A stretch of DNA of 64,000 nt from CAJXZP01 sp963974475 (GCA_963974475.1 CAXBCR010000006.1:62001-126000); one strand, 5' to 3'; numbered from the stretch's first letter, positions 1 to 8,262 are shown. Made by a program: numbers and translations. Notes: generated by a model not told the origin, from the letters alone.

Positions 1-255
1 GAAGGTAAAATAATTCCATTTGCTGGATTAGGAACAGGAGCTTATCGCGTTCTTCAACGTTTTGATATAAGTGGCTATGCAGTAGATGCAAATACTTGGA
101 ATTTTGGTTTTTACCCAGAAGTAGGTCTTTTAATTCCTACCGGAGGTAGTGCTGATTTCTTTGTCAATTCAAAATACAATTACATTTTCCCTTCAAAAGG
201 AGGAGATACGCATACCTATTTAAATATCAATGTTGGGTTTAGTTATTTTTACTAA
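1..255 (+). CDS. C-terminal end of a probable outer-membrane beta-barrel protein (partial)
   Basis: Frame 1 is open from the window edge to a TAA at 253-255, giving 84 residues. The sequence alternates polar and hydrophobic residues rich in Gly and aromatics (AGLGTGAYRV, FGFYPEVGLLIP, YLNINVGFSYFY) and ends in an aromatic residue, as the last strands of outer-membrane beta-barrels do. The N-terminus lies outside the window, so the family cannot be named. A strong hairpin terminator follows about 20 bases downstream, so this is the last gene of its transcript. Barrel assignment is inference from composition. Confidence 0.6.
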   Translation, partial: EGKIIPFAGLGTGAYRVLQRFDISGYAVDANTWNFGFYPEVGLLIPTGGSADFFVNSKYNYIFPSKGGDTHTYLNINVGFSYFY

Positions 256-274
256 TTCAATGGCATCGTATTGG

Positions 275-301
275 AAAAGCGGCTTCTTAGCCGCTTTTTT
301 T
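275..301 (+). terminator. Rho-independent terminator
   Basis: Arms AAAAGCGGC and GCCGCTTTT close a short TTCTTA loop and are followed by a T-run. It lies 20 bases after the stop of the partial barrel gene. Confidence 0.85.
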
Positions 302-320
302 ATACCTATTGTTTTCCTGA

Positions 321-364
321 TGACAATTGTCACCAAAATCATCATACACATAATCTTACTTTTG
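321..364 (+). promoter_or_regulatory. Promoter of the OsmC-like gene with a 12-bp palindrome upstream
   Basis: A Bacteroidota -7 box TACTTTTG is at 357-364, 34 bases before the ATG at 398. A perfect palindrome TGACAATTGTCA sits at 321-332, about where a regulator or the upstream polymerase contact would bind. The box matches the known TAnnTTTG consensus; the operator role of the palindrome is inference. Confidence 0.55.
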
Positions 365-397
365 TAACTCGTAAAATATTAACTTAAAACGAAGATT

Positions 398-817
398 ATG
401 GGTCATGAAATAACATTTGGATACAACGGAGGAATGTCTTTTAAAGGCGAAGTAAATGGACATGAATTAATAATAGATGCAGATGAAGGTTTTGGTGGAA
501 ACGATATAGGACCAAGACCTAAGCCTTTACTCTTAGTCGCCTTAATTGGCTGCACATCTATGGATGTAGTATCGTTATTAAAAAAAATGCGTGTCGATTT
601 TAAAGACTTTAAGGTAACCGCGGACGGAGAAATGACCGAAGAGCATCCTAAATACTATCACAAAATCAAATTAACTTACAACATTTGGGGAACAGATTTG
701 GATCATGCAAAAGTGGAAAAAGCAGTTACACTTTCTCAAGAAAGATATTGCGGAGTGACTGCAATGCTAGAGAAAGCATCCGAGATCAAATATGAAGTCA
801 TTTACCACGAAGGGTAA
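398..817 (+). CDS. OsmC/Ohr-like family protein
   Basis: The 139-residue product has the layout of the OsmC/Ohr family, thiol-dependent peroxidases that reduce organic hydroperoxides or are linked to osmotic and sulfur stress. The two family cysteines are visible: one in GCTSMDVVSLL (about residue 52) at the start of the central helix and one in RYCGVTAML (about residue 118). The length is typical. It is monocistronic, with its own TAnnTTTG promoter and a bidirectional terminator 14 bases after the stop. Substrate cannot be told; it looks closer to the YhfA/OsmC-like branch than to Ohr. Cytoplasmic, no signal peptide. Confidence 0.9.
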   Translation: MGHEITFGYNGGMSFKGEVNGHELIIDADEGFGGNDIGPRPKPLLLVALIGCTSMDVVSLLKKMRVDFKDFKVTADGEMTEEHPKYYHKIKLTYNIWGTDLDHAKVEKAVTLSQERYCGVTAMLEKASEIKYEVIYHEG

Positions 818-830
818 ATATTAAGACCAT

Positions 831-861
831 AAAAAAACCGCTTAAATTAAGCGGTTTTTTT
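831..861. terminator. Bidirectional terminator between convergent genes
   Basis: A-run, CCGCTTAA, AT, TTAAGCGG, T-run. It serves the OsmC-like gene on the plus strand and overlaps the stop and last codons of the convergent membrane-protein gene (stop at 847-849). Confidence 0.85.
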
Positions 862-1695
862 ATGACTCTTCCTTTTTCTAGGATTCGGACTACTTGGCAT
901 GTGAGCCGTATCCAACTCATGATCGTGCGAATTAAGTTTATACATTCGGTATCTCTTAATATCAATTTGTTCTCTTCCCGCAATAATCAAATATCCTAAT
1001 GCGATTCCAAAAAACACATTTACTGCAATCATTAAATATGGATTACGTACTCGTACAATCCAAAACATTAAATCATACATTCCAACCATCATTAAGATCA
1101 GCACTTCTCTTCGCATTAATTTCTCATTTCTTTCTTCGTACTGCGCATAAAATTTGCCATATTTCCTTTTTTGAATGGTATACACCTCAGTAATTTTATT
1201 GGTGTACCAAAACAATTGCACATACCATAAAACGTGTGCAGATACAAGAATTATTCGCGCAATGATTTTTTTATCTTCTCCAGTTGTCAATCTTTGAGTC
1301 GTTAAAATATCGTTTACTTCAGCCACCGAAAAAATGAATAAGCCTAGAATCAAAACCACAATGCTATACAAAGCTGGAATATAATTCCAAGCCACATTGG
1401 TAGTACCTAACAGCTTGTGTTTTTTGCCCATCAACGACTTATGAAACATTAGCATCAATGGTCCTGCAAGCATGGAAAATGGCATTAAGATTACAAATCC
1501 AAAAATTTGTACCCCCCCCATTTCTACCTCAGTCATTAAGTTGAAGGTAAAAAAACTGAGTACCATAAACAGAAATGCCCCGAAAATGGTTCGGCTAATT
1601 CCTTTATTCCGATTAGAATAAATATCCAACAGGCCAATAGCCAAAACACCTACTGGTATTAGAAATGTAATTAATGAAAGTATGAATAAATTCAA
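847..1695 (-). CDS. 7-TM integral membrane protein, sensor-like, no output domain
   Basis: The 282-residue protein shows seven hydrophobic spans at about residues 1-23, 33-54, 60-85, 104-125, 144-165, 198-217 and 220-240, then a polar, basic tail ending RKRKSHKKTA. Its plan (short loops, a Gly-Pro-rich third helix with SMLAGPLMLMF) resembles the membrane half of Bacteroidota 7TM-AraC regulators, but no helix-turn-helix follows; the coding region ends inside a terminator. It is separated from trxB by that gene's terminator, so it probably has its own promoter. Function unknown; the resemblance to the sensor half is an impression from topology and has not been tested by search. Confidence 0.7.
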   Translation of the reverse strand: MNLFILSLITFLIPVGVLAIGLLDIYSNRNKGISRTIFGAFLFMVLSFFTFNLMTEVEMGGVQIFGFVILMPFSMLAGPLMLMFHKSLMGKKHKLLGTTNVAWNYIPALYSIVVLILGLFIFSVAEVNDILTTQRLTTGEDKKIIARIILVSAHVLWYVQLFWYTNKITEVYTIQKRKYGKFYAQYEERNEKLMRREVLILMMVGMYDLMFWIVRVRNPYLMIAVNVFFGIALGYLIIAGREQIDIKRYRMYKLNSHDHELDTAHMPSSPNPRKRKSHKKTA

Positions 1696-1720
1696 GTGGA
1701 GCGTAATTTGCGACCAAAAT

Positions 1721-1750
1721 AAAAAAAAGGAGGCAATTGCCTCCTTAAAA
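1721..1750 (-). terminator. Rho-independent terminator of trxB
   Basis: A perfect 20-bp palindrome (AAGGAGGCAATTGCCTCCTT, 1727-1746) is followed on the minus strand by eight T residues. It lies 44 bases after the trxB stop. Confidence 0.8.
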
Positions 1751-1789
1751 ATTCATTTTCTGTGACTATAACGTCAAAATAGGGCTGAA

Positions 1790-2734
1790 TTACTCCATTT
1801 CTGCCAAATAACGCTCCGCGTCAAGGGCTGCCATACATCCTGACCCTGCAGCAGTAATTGCTTGACGATAGGTTTTGTCGGCACAATCTCCAGCAACAAA
1901 TACACCTTCTACATTTGTTTTCCCAGTACCTTTTACATTTTGTATATAACCTACTTCATCCAAAGTTAGGTACTCCTTAAAAATATCGGTATTTGGTTTG
2001 TGACCAATAGCAACAAAGAAACCATCTACTACAACATCTCTTGTTTCACCAGTTATATTGTTTTTTAAAAGAACTCCTTCTACCACATTTTCACCTAATA
2101 CTTCTTCTGTTTCTGTATTATAAAGTACCTCAAGGTTAGCGGTAGAATTTACTCGGTGTTGCATAGCTTTGGAAGCACGCATCGCATCTTTTCTGACCAC
2201 CATGTAAACTTTTCTACACAATTTGGCTAAGTAAGTAGCTTCTTCTGCAGCAGAATCTCCTGCTCCTACAATTACCACATCTTTTCCTCTATAAAAGAAT
2301 CCATCACAGGTAGCACAGGCAGAAACGCCACCACCTTGTTTACGAATTCTTTGTTCACTTTCCAATCCTAGCCATTTAGCTGTTGCCCCGGTAGAAATAA
2401 TTATAGAATCAGCTGTTATTTCCGTTTTTCCATCTACGGTTACTTTATGGGGTTTACTTGAAAAGTCTACAGCAGTCACCCTACCAAATCTTACATCTGT
2501 ATCAAATCTTACGGCTTGATTTTTCAAATCTTCCATTAATGCAGTTCCATCTACTCCTTGTGGGTAACCTGGAAAATTATCTACTTCTGTAGTGGTGGTT
2601 AACTGTCCCCCTGGTTCCATTCCGGTGTACATAACAGGATGCATATCTGCTCTAGCAGCATAGATTGCGGCAGTATAACCTGCAGGTCCTGACCCAATGA
2701 TTAAGCATTTTAAGTGTTCTATTTTTTCTGACAT
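1790..2734 (-). CDS. trxB: Thioredoxin reductase (NADPH)
   Basis: Low-molecular-weight thioredoxin reductase: passes electrons from NADPH through FAD and a disulfide to thioredoxin in the cytoplasm. The 314 residues match the usual length. Visible are the FAD-binding GSGPAG (residues 14-19), the redox-active CATC (C140 and C143), the NADPH-binding GAGDSAAEEA (157-166) and the C-terminal FAD motif VFVAGDCADK. It is transcribed alone: a TAAATTTG -7 box on the minus strand lies 26 bases upstream of the ATG, and a hairpin terminator follows. Two inverted repeats further upstream may be regulatory. It neighbours tpx, a thioredoxin-dependent peroxidase, which fits a shared redox role. Confidence 0.97.
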   Translation of the reverse strand: MSEKIEHLKCLIIGSGPAGYTAAIYAARADMHPVMYTGMEPGGQLTTTTEVDNFPGYPQGVDGTALMEDLKNQAVRFDTDVRFGRVTAVDFSSKPHKVTVDGKTEITADSIIISTGATAKWLGLESEQRIRKQGGGVSACATCDGFFYRGKDVVIVGAGDSAAEEATYLAKLCRKVYMVVRKDAMRASKAMQHRVNSTANLEVLYNTETEEVLGENVVEGVLLKNNITGETRDVVVDGFFVAIGHKPNTDIFKEYLTLDEVGYIQNVKGTGKTNVEGVFVAGDCADKTYRQAITAAGSGCMAALDAERYLAEME

Positions 2735-2759
2735 ATTCTCTTTTTTTATAACCTTTTTG

Positions 2760-2820
2760 CAAATTTAAATCTTTAATCTATTAAAGATTAAGTTTCGAAT
2801 TCTAATTCGCAAATTAGAAT
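2760..2820 (-). promoter_or_regulatory. trxB promoter with two upstream dyads
   Basis: The minus-strand -7 box TAAATTTG is at 2760-2767. Upstream of it is TCTTTAA-TCTA-TTAAAGA (2770-2787), and next to that a second dyad with 9-bp perfect arms ATTCTAATT / AATTAGAAT (2799-2807 and 2812-2820). The box fits the phylum consensus; the role of the dyads is unproven. Confidence 0.5.
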
Positions 2821-2970
2821 CAAATAACCGCTTTAAAATGTAACATATCTTACAGTTTTTCAATTGATTTAAGGTGTAGTTTAGAAAAGATCTATGATGT
2901 CATAGAATATAATTATTGCTTGTAGCAAAATACTTAATTCAATGGTGTATAATCAAATATTTAGTTCGGT

Positions 2971-3564
2971 TTATTTTAAGGTTATTAATCCGGCTTCTAT
3001 TCTTTGTACAATAAATTCTATCTCCTTATCCTCCCCTTTTGGGTCGTAAACAGATTTTAGGTTATGACCAAATAATCGTGCCAAGCCTTGCCAGAAAAAA
3101 GCAGAAAACTTACCTCTCAACTCGGTTACTAATTCATACGAGGTATCACCCGTTTCACGGTCTAATAACTTTATTAAAATTCGTCCTTCTGAAATAGTCA
3201 AGTTTCGTAACTCTCCCTCATATTCCAATTTTATTTCTTCCTCAATCCGTTTATAAAATTGTTTTTTTTCGCGTTCCGAAGTAACTAATTCCAATTCTTT
3301 CGCATATTCTTCTAATTTTTGTGAAGCCAAATGAGCTAACGGGTATACCTTAACCACTTTTCTCTCTAATCGTTTAAACCTATTATAGGCAGTTCTAGAT
3401 CTCCAAGTTCGTTTTGCCGATACCTGATAAGAAGAAAGGGTAATTTCTGGAATAGAATCTCCATCAATTACCCTTACCGGTAAAATATTACCTTTTTGAG
3501 CCATCGCTCCAAAAGCAAAAAAACTTAAATATATGATTACGAATACTTTCATTTTAACAAACAA
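2971..3564 (-). CDS. DUF4294 family exported protein
   Basis: The 197-residue protein starts with a signal peptide (hydrophobic run then AFGAMAQ, cleavage after about residue 22). The mature part is highly charged and helical, with the stretch RTAYNRFKRLERKVVKVYPLA and a later GETGD-like turn region that I recognise as the DUF4294 family, found throughout Bacteroidota and of unknown function. It lies 42 bases downstream of tpx on the same strand and may be co-transcribed with it; trxB downstream has its own promoter. An alternative start five codons in (MKVFVII) would give a tidier signal peptide. Periplasmic or outer-membrane associated by inference. Confidence 0.75.
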   Translation of the reverse strand: MFVKMKVFVIIYLSFFAFGAMAQKGNILPVRVIDGDSIPEITLSSYQVSAKRTWRSRTAYNRFKRLERKVVKVYPLAHLASQKLEEYAKELELVTSEREKKQFYKRIEEEIKLEYEGELRNLTISEGRILIKLLDRETGDTSYELVTELRGKFSAFFWQGLARLFGHNLKSVYDPKGEDKEIEFIVQRIEAGLITLK

Positions 3565-3606
3565 CTCGATAAAGTTACGTTTATTTTCAGAAATCGTAAA
3601 AACATT

Positions 3607-4119
3607 TTAGCCTAGCAACTCATCTACTTTTGCTAATACGTTCGCGTAATTAGGCTCCTCTAAAATATCTCCTGAGACTTCTGTATGAACTACTTTATTG
3701 TTTTTATCTACCACGAATACTACACGTGCTAATAAGCCTTTTAAAGCTCCTTCCACCATTTCAGTTCCAAACTCCTTGCCAAAATCACCATAGCGGTAAT
3801 CTGATAAGGTTACTATATTTTTTATTCCTTCCGTTTCACAAAATCGCTTCGAAGCAAAAGGTAAGTCTTTGGATATCACTAATCCAACAACCCCATCTCT
3901 TTTGCCTAATTCAGTGTTGAAATTTCTAGTCTCAGCCTGGCAAATACCTGTATCTAAGCTAGGTACAGAAATTAAAACTTTTACATCGCCTTCAATGTCA
4001 TATAAACTTACCTCATTTAAATCCGTTGAAACAAATGTCACATCTTCTGCAACACCCCCAACTTCCACTACGTCATCTATCAACTGAATTGGGTGACCTT
4101 TTAAATTAATCTTATCCAT
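3607..4119 (-). CDS. tpx: Thiol peroxidase (atypical 2-Cys peroxiredoxin)
   Basis: Tpx reduces hydrogen peroxide and alkyl hydroperoxides using thioredoxin. The 170-residue length is typical. The peroxidatic cysteine is C60 in the signature PSLDTGIC, and the resolving cysteine is C94 in SKRFCETEG, the spacing expected for atypical 2-Cys Tpx. The C-terminal stretch ARVVFVVDKNNKVVHTE is also characteristic. No signal peptide, so cytoplasmic. It heads a minus-strand pair with the DUF4294 gene, and trxB, the enzyme that recycles its electron donor, lies just beyond. Confidence 0.95.
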   Translation of the reverse strand: MDKINLKGHPIQLIDDVVEVGGVAEDVTFVSTDLNEVSLYDIEGDVKVLISVPSLDTGICQAETRNFNTELGKRDGVVGLVISKDLPFASKRFCETEGIKNIVTLSDYRYGDFGKEFGTEMVEGALKGLLARVVFVVDKNNKVVHTEVSGDILEEPNYANVLAKVDELLG

Positions 4120-4234
4120 TTTTAAAAAAACTTTTCAATTTGAACCGCAAAATTAATTCAAATATTAAGTATCAATCCAAATTAAATGATCTAAAAACTG
4201 TTATTATTTTGCCTAATAAAGCAGTTGATGCATC

Positions 4235-5623
4235 ATGATTTTTCGGGTAATTAATTTACTTTTATCGCATATGAAATGGAAATCACTGTACATATTAATA
4301 ATCACTATTTTGTTTGGTGGCTTTCCATTGCAAAAACTATTGGCATCAGATTCTTCTAAGGTCTATGTTTTTGAAATTAATGAGGAAATTGCAGAACCTG
4401 TTTGGCATAATCTCAAAAACGCATTTTCGGAAGCAAAACAATTAAATTCTACGCATTTTATAATCAACATGAATACCTATGGCGGGGCTGTAGTTATGGC
4501 TGACTCTATCCGAACAGCTCTTTTACGGATGGATATTCCGGTGTACATGTTAATTAACAATAATGCCGCCTCGGCAGGAGCTTTAATTTCTATTGCGTGC
4601 GACAAAATCTTTATGACTCCAGGCTCCACCATTGGAGCTGCCACCGTAGTTACACAAGATGGTGCTCCGGCCATTGATAAATACCAATCCTATTTTAGAA
4701 GTAAAATGAGAGCCACCGCAGAAGTCACCGGTCGTGACCCCGATATTGCAGAGGCCATGGTAGACCAAGACATTGCTATAGCAGGTATTACGGAGAAAGG
4801 GAAACTACTAACATTTACCGTTACCGAAGCCATTCAAAATAACTATTGTGAAAAGGAAGTTGAAAACCTGGATGGGCTTTTAAAGGAAACTAATTTGTCT
4901 AATGCGGTAGTGGTGCATTATGTACCAACAAAAGTAGATGCAATAATCGGATGGTTGATTAACCCTGCAATTAGTGGCGTTTTAATAATGATTATGCTAG
5001 GAGGCATTTATTTTGAATTGCAATCTCCTGGAATAGGTTTTCCAATTGCGGCCTCCGCCATGAGCGCCATTTTGTTTTTTGCTCCTTTATATATTCAAGG
5101 ACTTGCCGAAAATTGGGAAATCATTCTATTTGCTATCGGGGTTTTATTACTTGCAGCGGAGATACTGGTAATTCCAGGCACAGGAATCACTGGGGTTATA
5201 GGAGTTTTATTTATTTTAATTAGCCTCACCTTAGCCATGGTTGAAAACATTCGATTAGATTTCACAATGGTGCGAATGGATGGTTTATTATTATCCTTTT
5301 CTATCGTTCTTATGGCTATTTTAGTAATGTCCATTATCACTATAGTGATGATGCCAAAAATGCTAGAATCTGGTTACCTAAAAAGGTTAGTTTTAAATAA
5401 ATCTCAAAAAATATCAGACGGTTATGTGGGAATTGACACCACCATTCAAACTCAAATAGGACGTTCAGGAATCGTGGTTTCTGACTTGCGTCCTGCAGGA
5501 AAAATAGATATTGAAAACACCTATTATGATGCCTCTTCTGAGGGGAATTACATATCCAAAGGCGAAAAAGTCAAAGTTATTGGCTCAGAAGGGCCTCAAT
5601 TAATTGTAACACTTATAAACTAA
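4235..5623 (+). CDS. NfeD-family membrane serine protease (ClpP-like domain plus NfeD domain)
   Basis: Long-form NfeD (462 residues): an N-terminal signal/anchor, a ClpP-like protease domain (about 40-230), four to five membrane helices (about 240-375) and a C-terminal OB-fold NfeD domain (about 385-462). The catalytic Ser is probably S113 in NNAASAGALI, with a Lys in the 149-157 region as the partner of the known Ser-Lys dyad. Such proteins act with stomatin-like proteins in membrane quality control; no stomatin gene is in the window. The ATG at 4271 (MKWKSLYILI) is an equally plausible start with a cleaner signal sequence. The next gene begins 1 base after the stop, so they form an operon. 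Confidence 0.88.
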   Translation: MIFRVINLLLSHMKWKSLYILIITILFGGFPLQKLLASDSSKVYVFEINEEIAEPVWHNLKNAFSEAKQLNSTHFIINMNTYGGAVVMADSIRTALLRMDIPVYMLINNNAASAGALISIACDKIFMTPGSTIGAATVVTQDGAPAIDKYQSYFRSKMRATAEVTGRDPDIAEAMVDQDIAIAGITEKGKLLTFTVTEAIQNNYCEKEVENLDGLLKETNLSNAVVVHYVPTKVDAIIGWLINPAISGVLIMIMLGGIYFELQSPGIGFPIAASAMSAILFFAPLYIQGLAENWEIILFAIGVLLLAAEILVIPGTGITGVIGVLFILISLTLAMVENIRLDFTMVRMDGLLLSFSIVLMAILVMSIITIVMMPKMLESGYLKRLVLNKSQKISDGYVGIDTTIQTQIGRSGIVVSDLRPAGKIDIENTYYDASSEGNYISKGEKVKVIGSEGPQLIVTLIN

Positions 5624-5624
5624 A

Positions 5625-5816
5625 ATGGCATTTACAGACGGACAATTATTATTCGCACTTATTTTTATCGTAATATTTATAATTACTTTATTTTTCCTTT
5701 ATCGTAGTGATATCAAGAAGTTAGGCGTGCATTCAAAAGGTGCGCTTTCCGTTTTAGGGATCATCATTTTTGTATTACTCGTTTTTTATGGAACCGTAAA
5801 ATTTCTCGCCTCTTGA
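5625..5816 (+). CDS. Small two-TM membrane protein (63 aa)
   Basis: The 63 residues are nearly all membrane: helix 1 about residues 8-27, a short charged loop YRSDIKKLGVHSKG, and helix 2 about 40-62. I do not recognise a family. It starts one base after the NfeD stop and its TGA overlaps the TTG start of the transglycosylase gene (TTGA at 5813-5816), so translation is tightly coupled on both sides. That spacing argues for a real gene and for work linked to the protease or the lytic enzyme; function is unknown. Confidence 0.75.
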   Translation: MAFTDGQLLFALIFIVIFIITLFFLYRSDIKKLGVHSKGALSVLGIIIFVLLVFYGTVKFLAS

Positions 5817-7267
5817 AAAACTTATATTATCTACTATTCATTTTCGGATTCCTAACTATTATTACAAGTTGTGGATTTGATTTCGATAACTCCTCCCCTT
5901 CTTCCAGTGAAGAGGAAGTAGTAATTGGTATGGAGTTAGATTCTATAATAAAACGAGGCAAACTTATTGTTATCACTAACAATACTCCAACAAGCTACTT
6001 CATATATAAAGGTAAACCGATGGGATACCAATATGAATTGTTACGCGATTTTTCCAAAACATTAGGCGTTGATTTAGAAATAAAAATTGTTGCTTCCATC
6101 ACAGATGGTATTGACTCATTAAGAAACAAAAAAGCCGATATTCTGGCTTCTGGCTTAACAGTTTTAGGCGATCGGAAAAACTTCCTAGATTTTTCCATTC
6201 CAATTACCCAAACCCACCAAGTTTTGGTGCAAAAAATCCCAGACGATTTATTGAATAAAAGCAGGTATGCCAAGGACAAACACTTACTACGTGATGTAAC
6301 CAAATTAGCAGGGAAAACGGTATATGTAGAAAAAGGTTCAGCATACGTAGATAGAATATACAGCCTGCAAAATGAAATTGGCGACAGTATTTACATCCAT
6401 GAGTATGATGGTGAAGTGGATATTGATAGCATTATGTCAATGGTAAGTTCAGGCGAAATCGAATATGCCGTTTCAGAATACTATACTTCCAATTTTTTTC
6501 TTCGGTACTACCCTAACATTGATATAAACACTCCTATCAGTTTTAATCAAAACATTGCTTGGGCGGTTCCAAAAAACTCGGACGCTTTAATTGACACTAT
6601 AAATTCATGGATTTCTGACAATAACCAAACCGTTAGATGGGCTTATATCTACAACAGATATTTTAAGCACAATAAAAACATGAATAAAAGAGCCAGTAGC
6701 GGTTACAATTTAGACAATGGGAAAATTTCACCCTACGATCACTATATAAAAAAGGAAGCTGACAAAATAGATTGGGATTGGAGATTAATAGCGGCTCAAA
6801 TAAGTGTTGAATCAGGTTTTAATCCTACCGTTGAATCATGGGCGGGCGCTGGTGGACTTATGCAAATTATGCCGGCTACAGCAGGTGCATTGAATTCAGA
6901 TTCGGTAAATGTCAATTCACCAGCACACAATATTGCCATGGGCGTAAAATTAGATGGGATTTTATACTCCTTTTGGACAGAAACCATTCCCGATAGTAAC
7001 CAAGCAATTAAATTCACTTTGGCTTCTTACAACATCGGTAAAGGTCACATTTTTGACGCCCAAAGACTGGCTGAAAAACATAACCTCAACCCTCAAATTT
7101 GGGACGACAATGTTGAACTCATGATTAAGAGACTTTCCTCTCGTAACTATTACGGTGATTCTGTGGTGCGAAATGGGTATTGTAGAGGTTCGGAAGCCTA
7201 TCATTATGTGAAACGAATTTTCTTTCTTTATCAGAATTATCAAAACTTCGAATTACCCGATGAATAA
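5813..7267 (+). CDS. MltF-like lytic transglycosylase lipoprotein (solute-binding plus SLT domains)
   Basis: The 484-residue product starts at TTG. A lipobox TSC puts the lipidated cysteine at residue 20. A family-3 solute-binding domain spans about 40-285 and an SLT lytic transglycosylase domain about 310-440, with the catalytic Glu at E333 in AQISVESGFNP followed by GGLMQIMPATA. This is the MltF architecture: it cleaves peptidoglycan glycan strands to anhydromuropeptides while the N-terminal domain modulates activity. As a lipoprotein it would sit in the outer membrane facing the periplasm. It is translationally coupled to the small membrane protein and so to the NfeD-type protease, suggesting envelope maintenance. 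Confidence 0.92.
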   Translation: MKNLYYLLFIFGFLTIITSCGFDFDNSSPSSSEEEVVIGMELDSIIKRGKLIVITNNTPTSYFIYKGKPMGYQYELLRDFSKTLGVDLEIKIVASITDGIDSLRNKKADILASGLTVLGDRKNFLDFSIPITQTHQVLVQKIPDDLLNKSRYAKDKHLLRDVTKLAGKTVYVEKGSAYVDRIYSLQNEIGDSIYIHEYDGEVDIDSIMSMVSSGEIEYAVSEYYTSNFFLRYYPNIDINTPISFNQNIAWAVPKNSDALIDTINSWISDNNQTVRWAYIYNRYFKHNKNMNKRASSGYNLDNGKISPYDHYIKKEADKIDWDWRLIAAQISVESGFNPTVESWAGAGGLMQIMPATAGALNSDSVNVNSPAHNIAMGVKLDGILYSFWTETIPDSNQAIKFTLASYNIGKGHIFDAQRLAEKHNLNPQIWDDNVELMIKRLSSRNYYGDSVVRNGYCRGSEAYHYVKRIFFLYQNYQNFELPDE

Positions 7268-7293
7268 ATCTATATATTTAAATTAATTGAGCT

Positions 7294-7800
7294 ATGGCAG
7301 AGGTATTACGGCCTAGGTTTAGGTATTACGTTCCGTTGAGTCAGGAGGAAATTCGCTCCACTTTTAACGATTGTTTTAAGGATCCCAAAGTGGTATTTAC
7401 CGGCACCACATTGAATTACCATATCGTAATTGATTACCCAGAAGAGAAACGCCATTTTTGGTCGCCTCAAATTGACCTCAATCTAGAAAAATATGAAGAC
7501 GGGACGCTTATCCGTGGACTTATAGGCCCAAGGCCTAATGTCTGGACGGTTTTTATGTTTTTTAATGCGATAGCTGGTTTTTTAGGAATTGTTGGCATAA
7601 TCATCGGTATTGGTCAATGGAGTATGGAAGGGCCACCTCAAGCATTATGGCTAATTCCTTTGAGTTTGGTCATTTTCGCAATCGTATATTATTCTGGGTT
7701 AACAGGTAAAAAAATTGCACATGAAGAAAGCATTAAACTACACCAATTTTTACAAACCCATTTAAAGGATTATACGGAATTGGAGATTGATGAAATTTAA
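7294..7800 (+). CDS. Uncharacterised membrane protein with two TM helices
   Basis: The 168-residue product has a soluble N-terminal half with beta-rich pattern (RFRYYVPLSQEEIRSTF, then TTLNYHIVIDYP), two membrane helices at about 85-112 and 118-137, and a charged C-terminal helix ending ELEIDEI. I do not recognise a named family. It begins 26 bases after the transglycosylase stop on the same strand and could be the last gene of that operon. No signal peptide is seen, so the helices probably anchor it in the inner membrane. Confidence 0.75.
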   Translation: MAEVLRPRFRYYVPLSQEEIRSTFNDCFKDPKVVFTGTTLNYHIVIDYPEEKRHFWSPQIDLNLEKYEDGTLIRGLIGPRPNVWTVFMFFNAIAGFLGIVGIIIGIGQWSMEGPPQALWLIPLSLVIFAIVYYSGLTGKKIAHEESIKLHQFLQTHLKDYTELEIDEI

Positions 7801-8147
7801 AAATGAGCAACCTCACCCAATAATTTCTATCCCCTAATTTTCTCACGGTTTTTAATTATATAGTCAAATTTTCATGTGACTACCCCGAAACAACATAGAC
7901 AAACCAGCAAATACTGAAACACAAAATTTATTACGTTTAAAATAGTTAACATCCAAATTAACTTTTGATTCTTGTAAAAGATAGCTTATATTATTTTACC
8001 AAATATTTAAAATAAATGACCATATACTTAAAATTTAAGATTAATCAATCGCTTTAATTTGTAGAGCAATTACCAATGAAGGTTAATCGAATTTTACGTT
8101 TTAGGGGTTTGATAGATTAATTTTGAATGGTTTAGTTTGTTAGGTTC
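7801..8147 (+). other. AT-rich intergenic region, possible short transcript or leader ORF
   Basis: No gene of normal size is visible across this stretch. A 14-codon frame at 8076-8120 (MKVNRILRFRGLID) ends 27 bases before a strong terminator. The terminator lies about 350 bases from the last real stop, which suggests either a long 3' end of the 7294 gene or a separate small RNA. I see no clear promoter box, so neither option is secure. Confidence 0.3.
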
Positions 8148-8177
8148 AAAAGAGGAGCTTGTTACTCCTCTTTTTTT
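8148..8177 (+). terminator. Rho-independent terminator
   Basis: Perfect 10-bp arms AAAAGAGGAG / CTCCTCTTTT with a CTTGTTA loop and a run of seven T. It lies 347 bases after the nearest upstream stop and 86 bases before the CCA enzyme gene. Confidence 0.85.
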
Positions 8178-8213
8178 ATGTCCAATATTTTTTGAAATTC
8201 TCATTACTCACAA

Positions 8214-8243
8214 TTTGCTACCCTTTTTGTTTGGCTATTTTTG
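8214..8243 (+). promoter_or_regulatory. Promoter of the CCA-adding enzyme gene
   Basis: TTTG at 8214-8217, an 18-base spacer, then TATTTTTG at 8236-8243, matching the Bacteroidota -33/-7 pattern. The ATG follows at 8263. Confidence 0.6.
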
Positions 8244-8262
8244 CCTTATCTTAAAATAAAGT

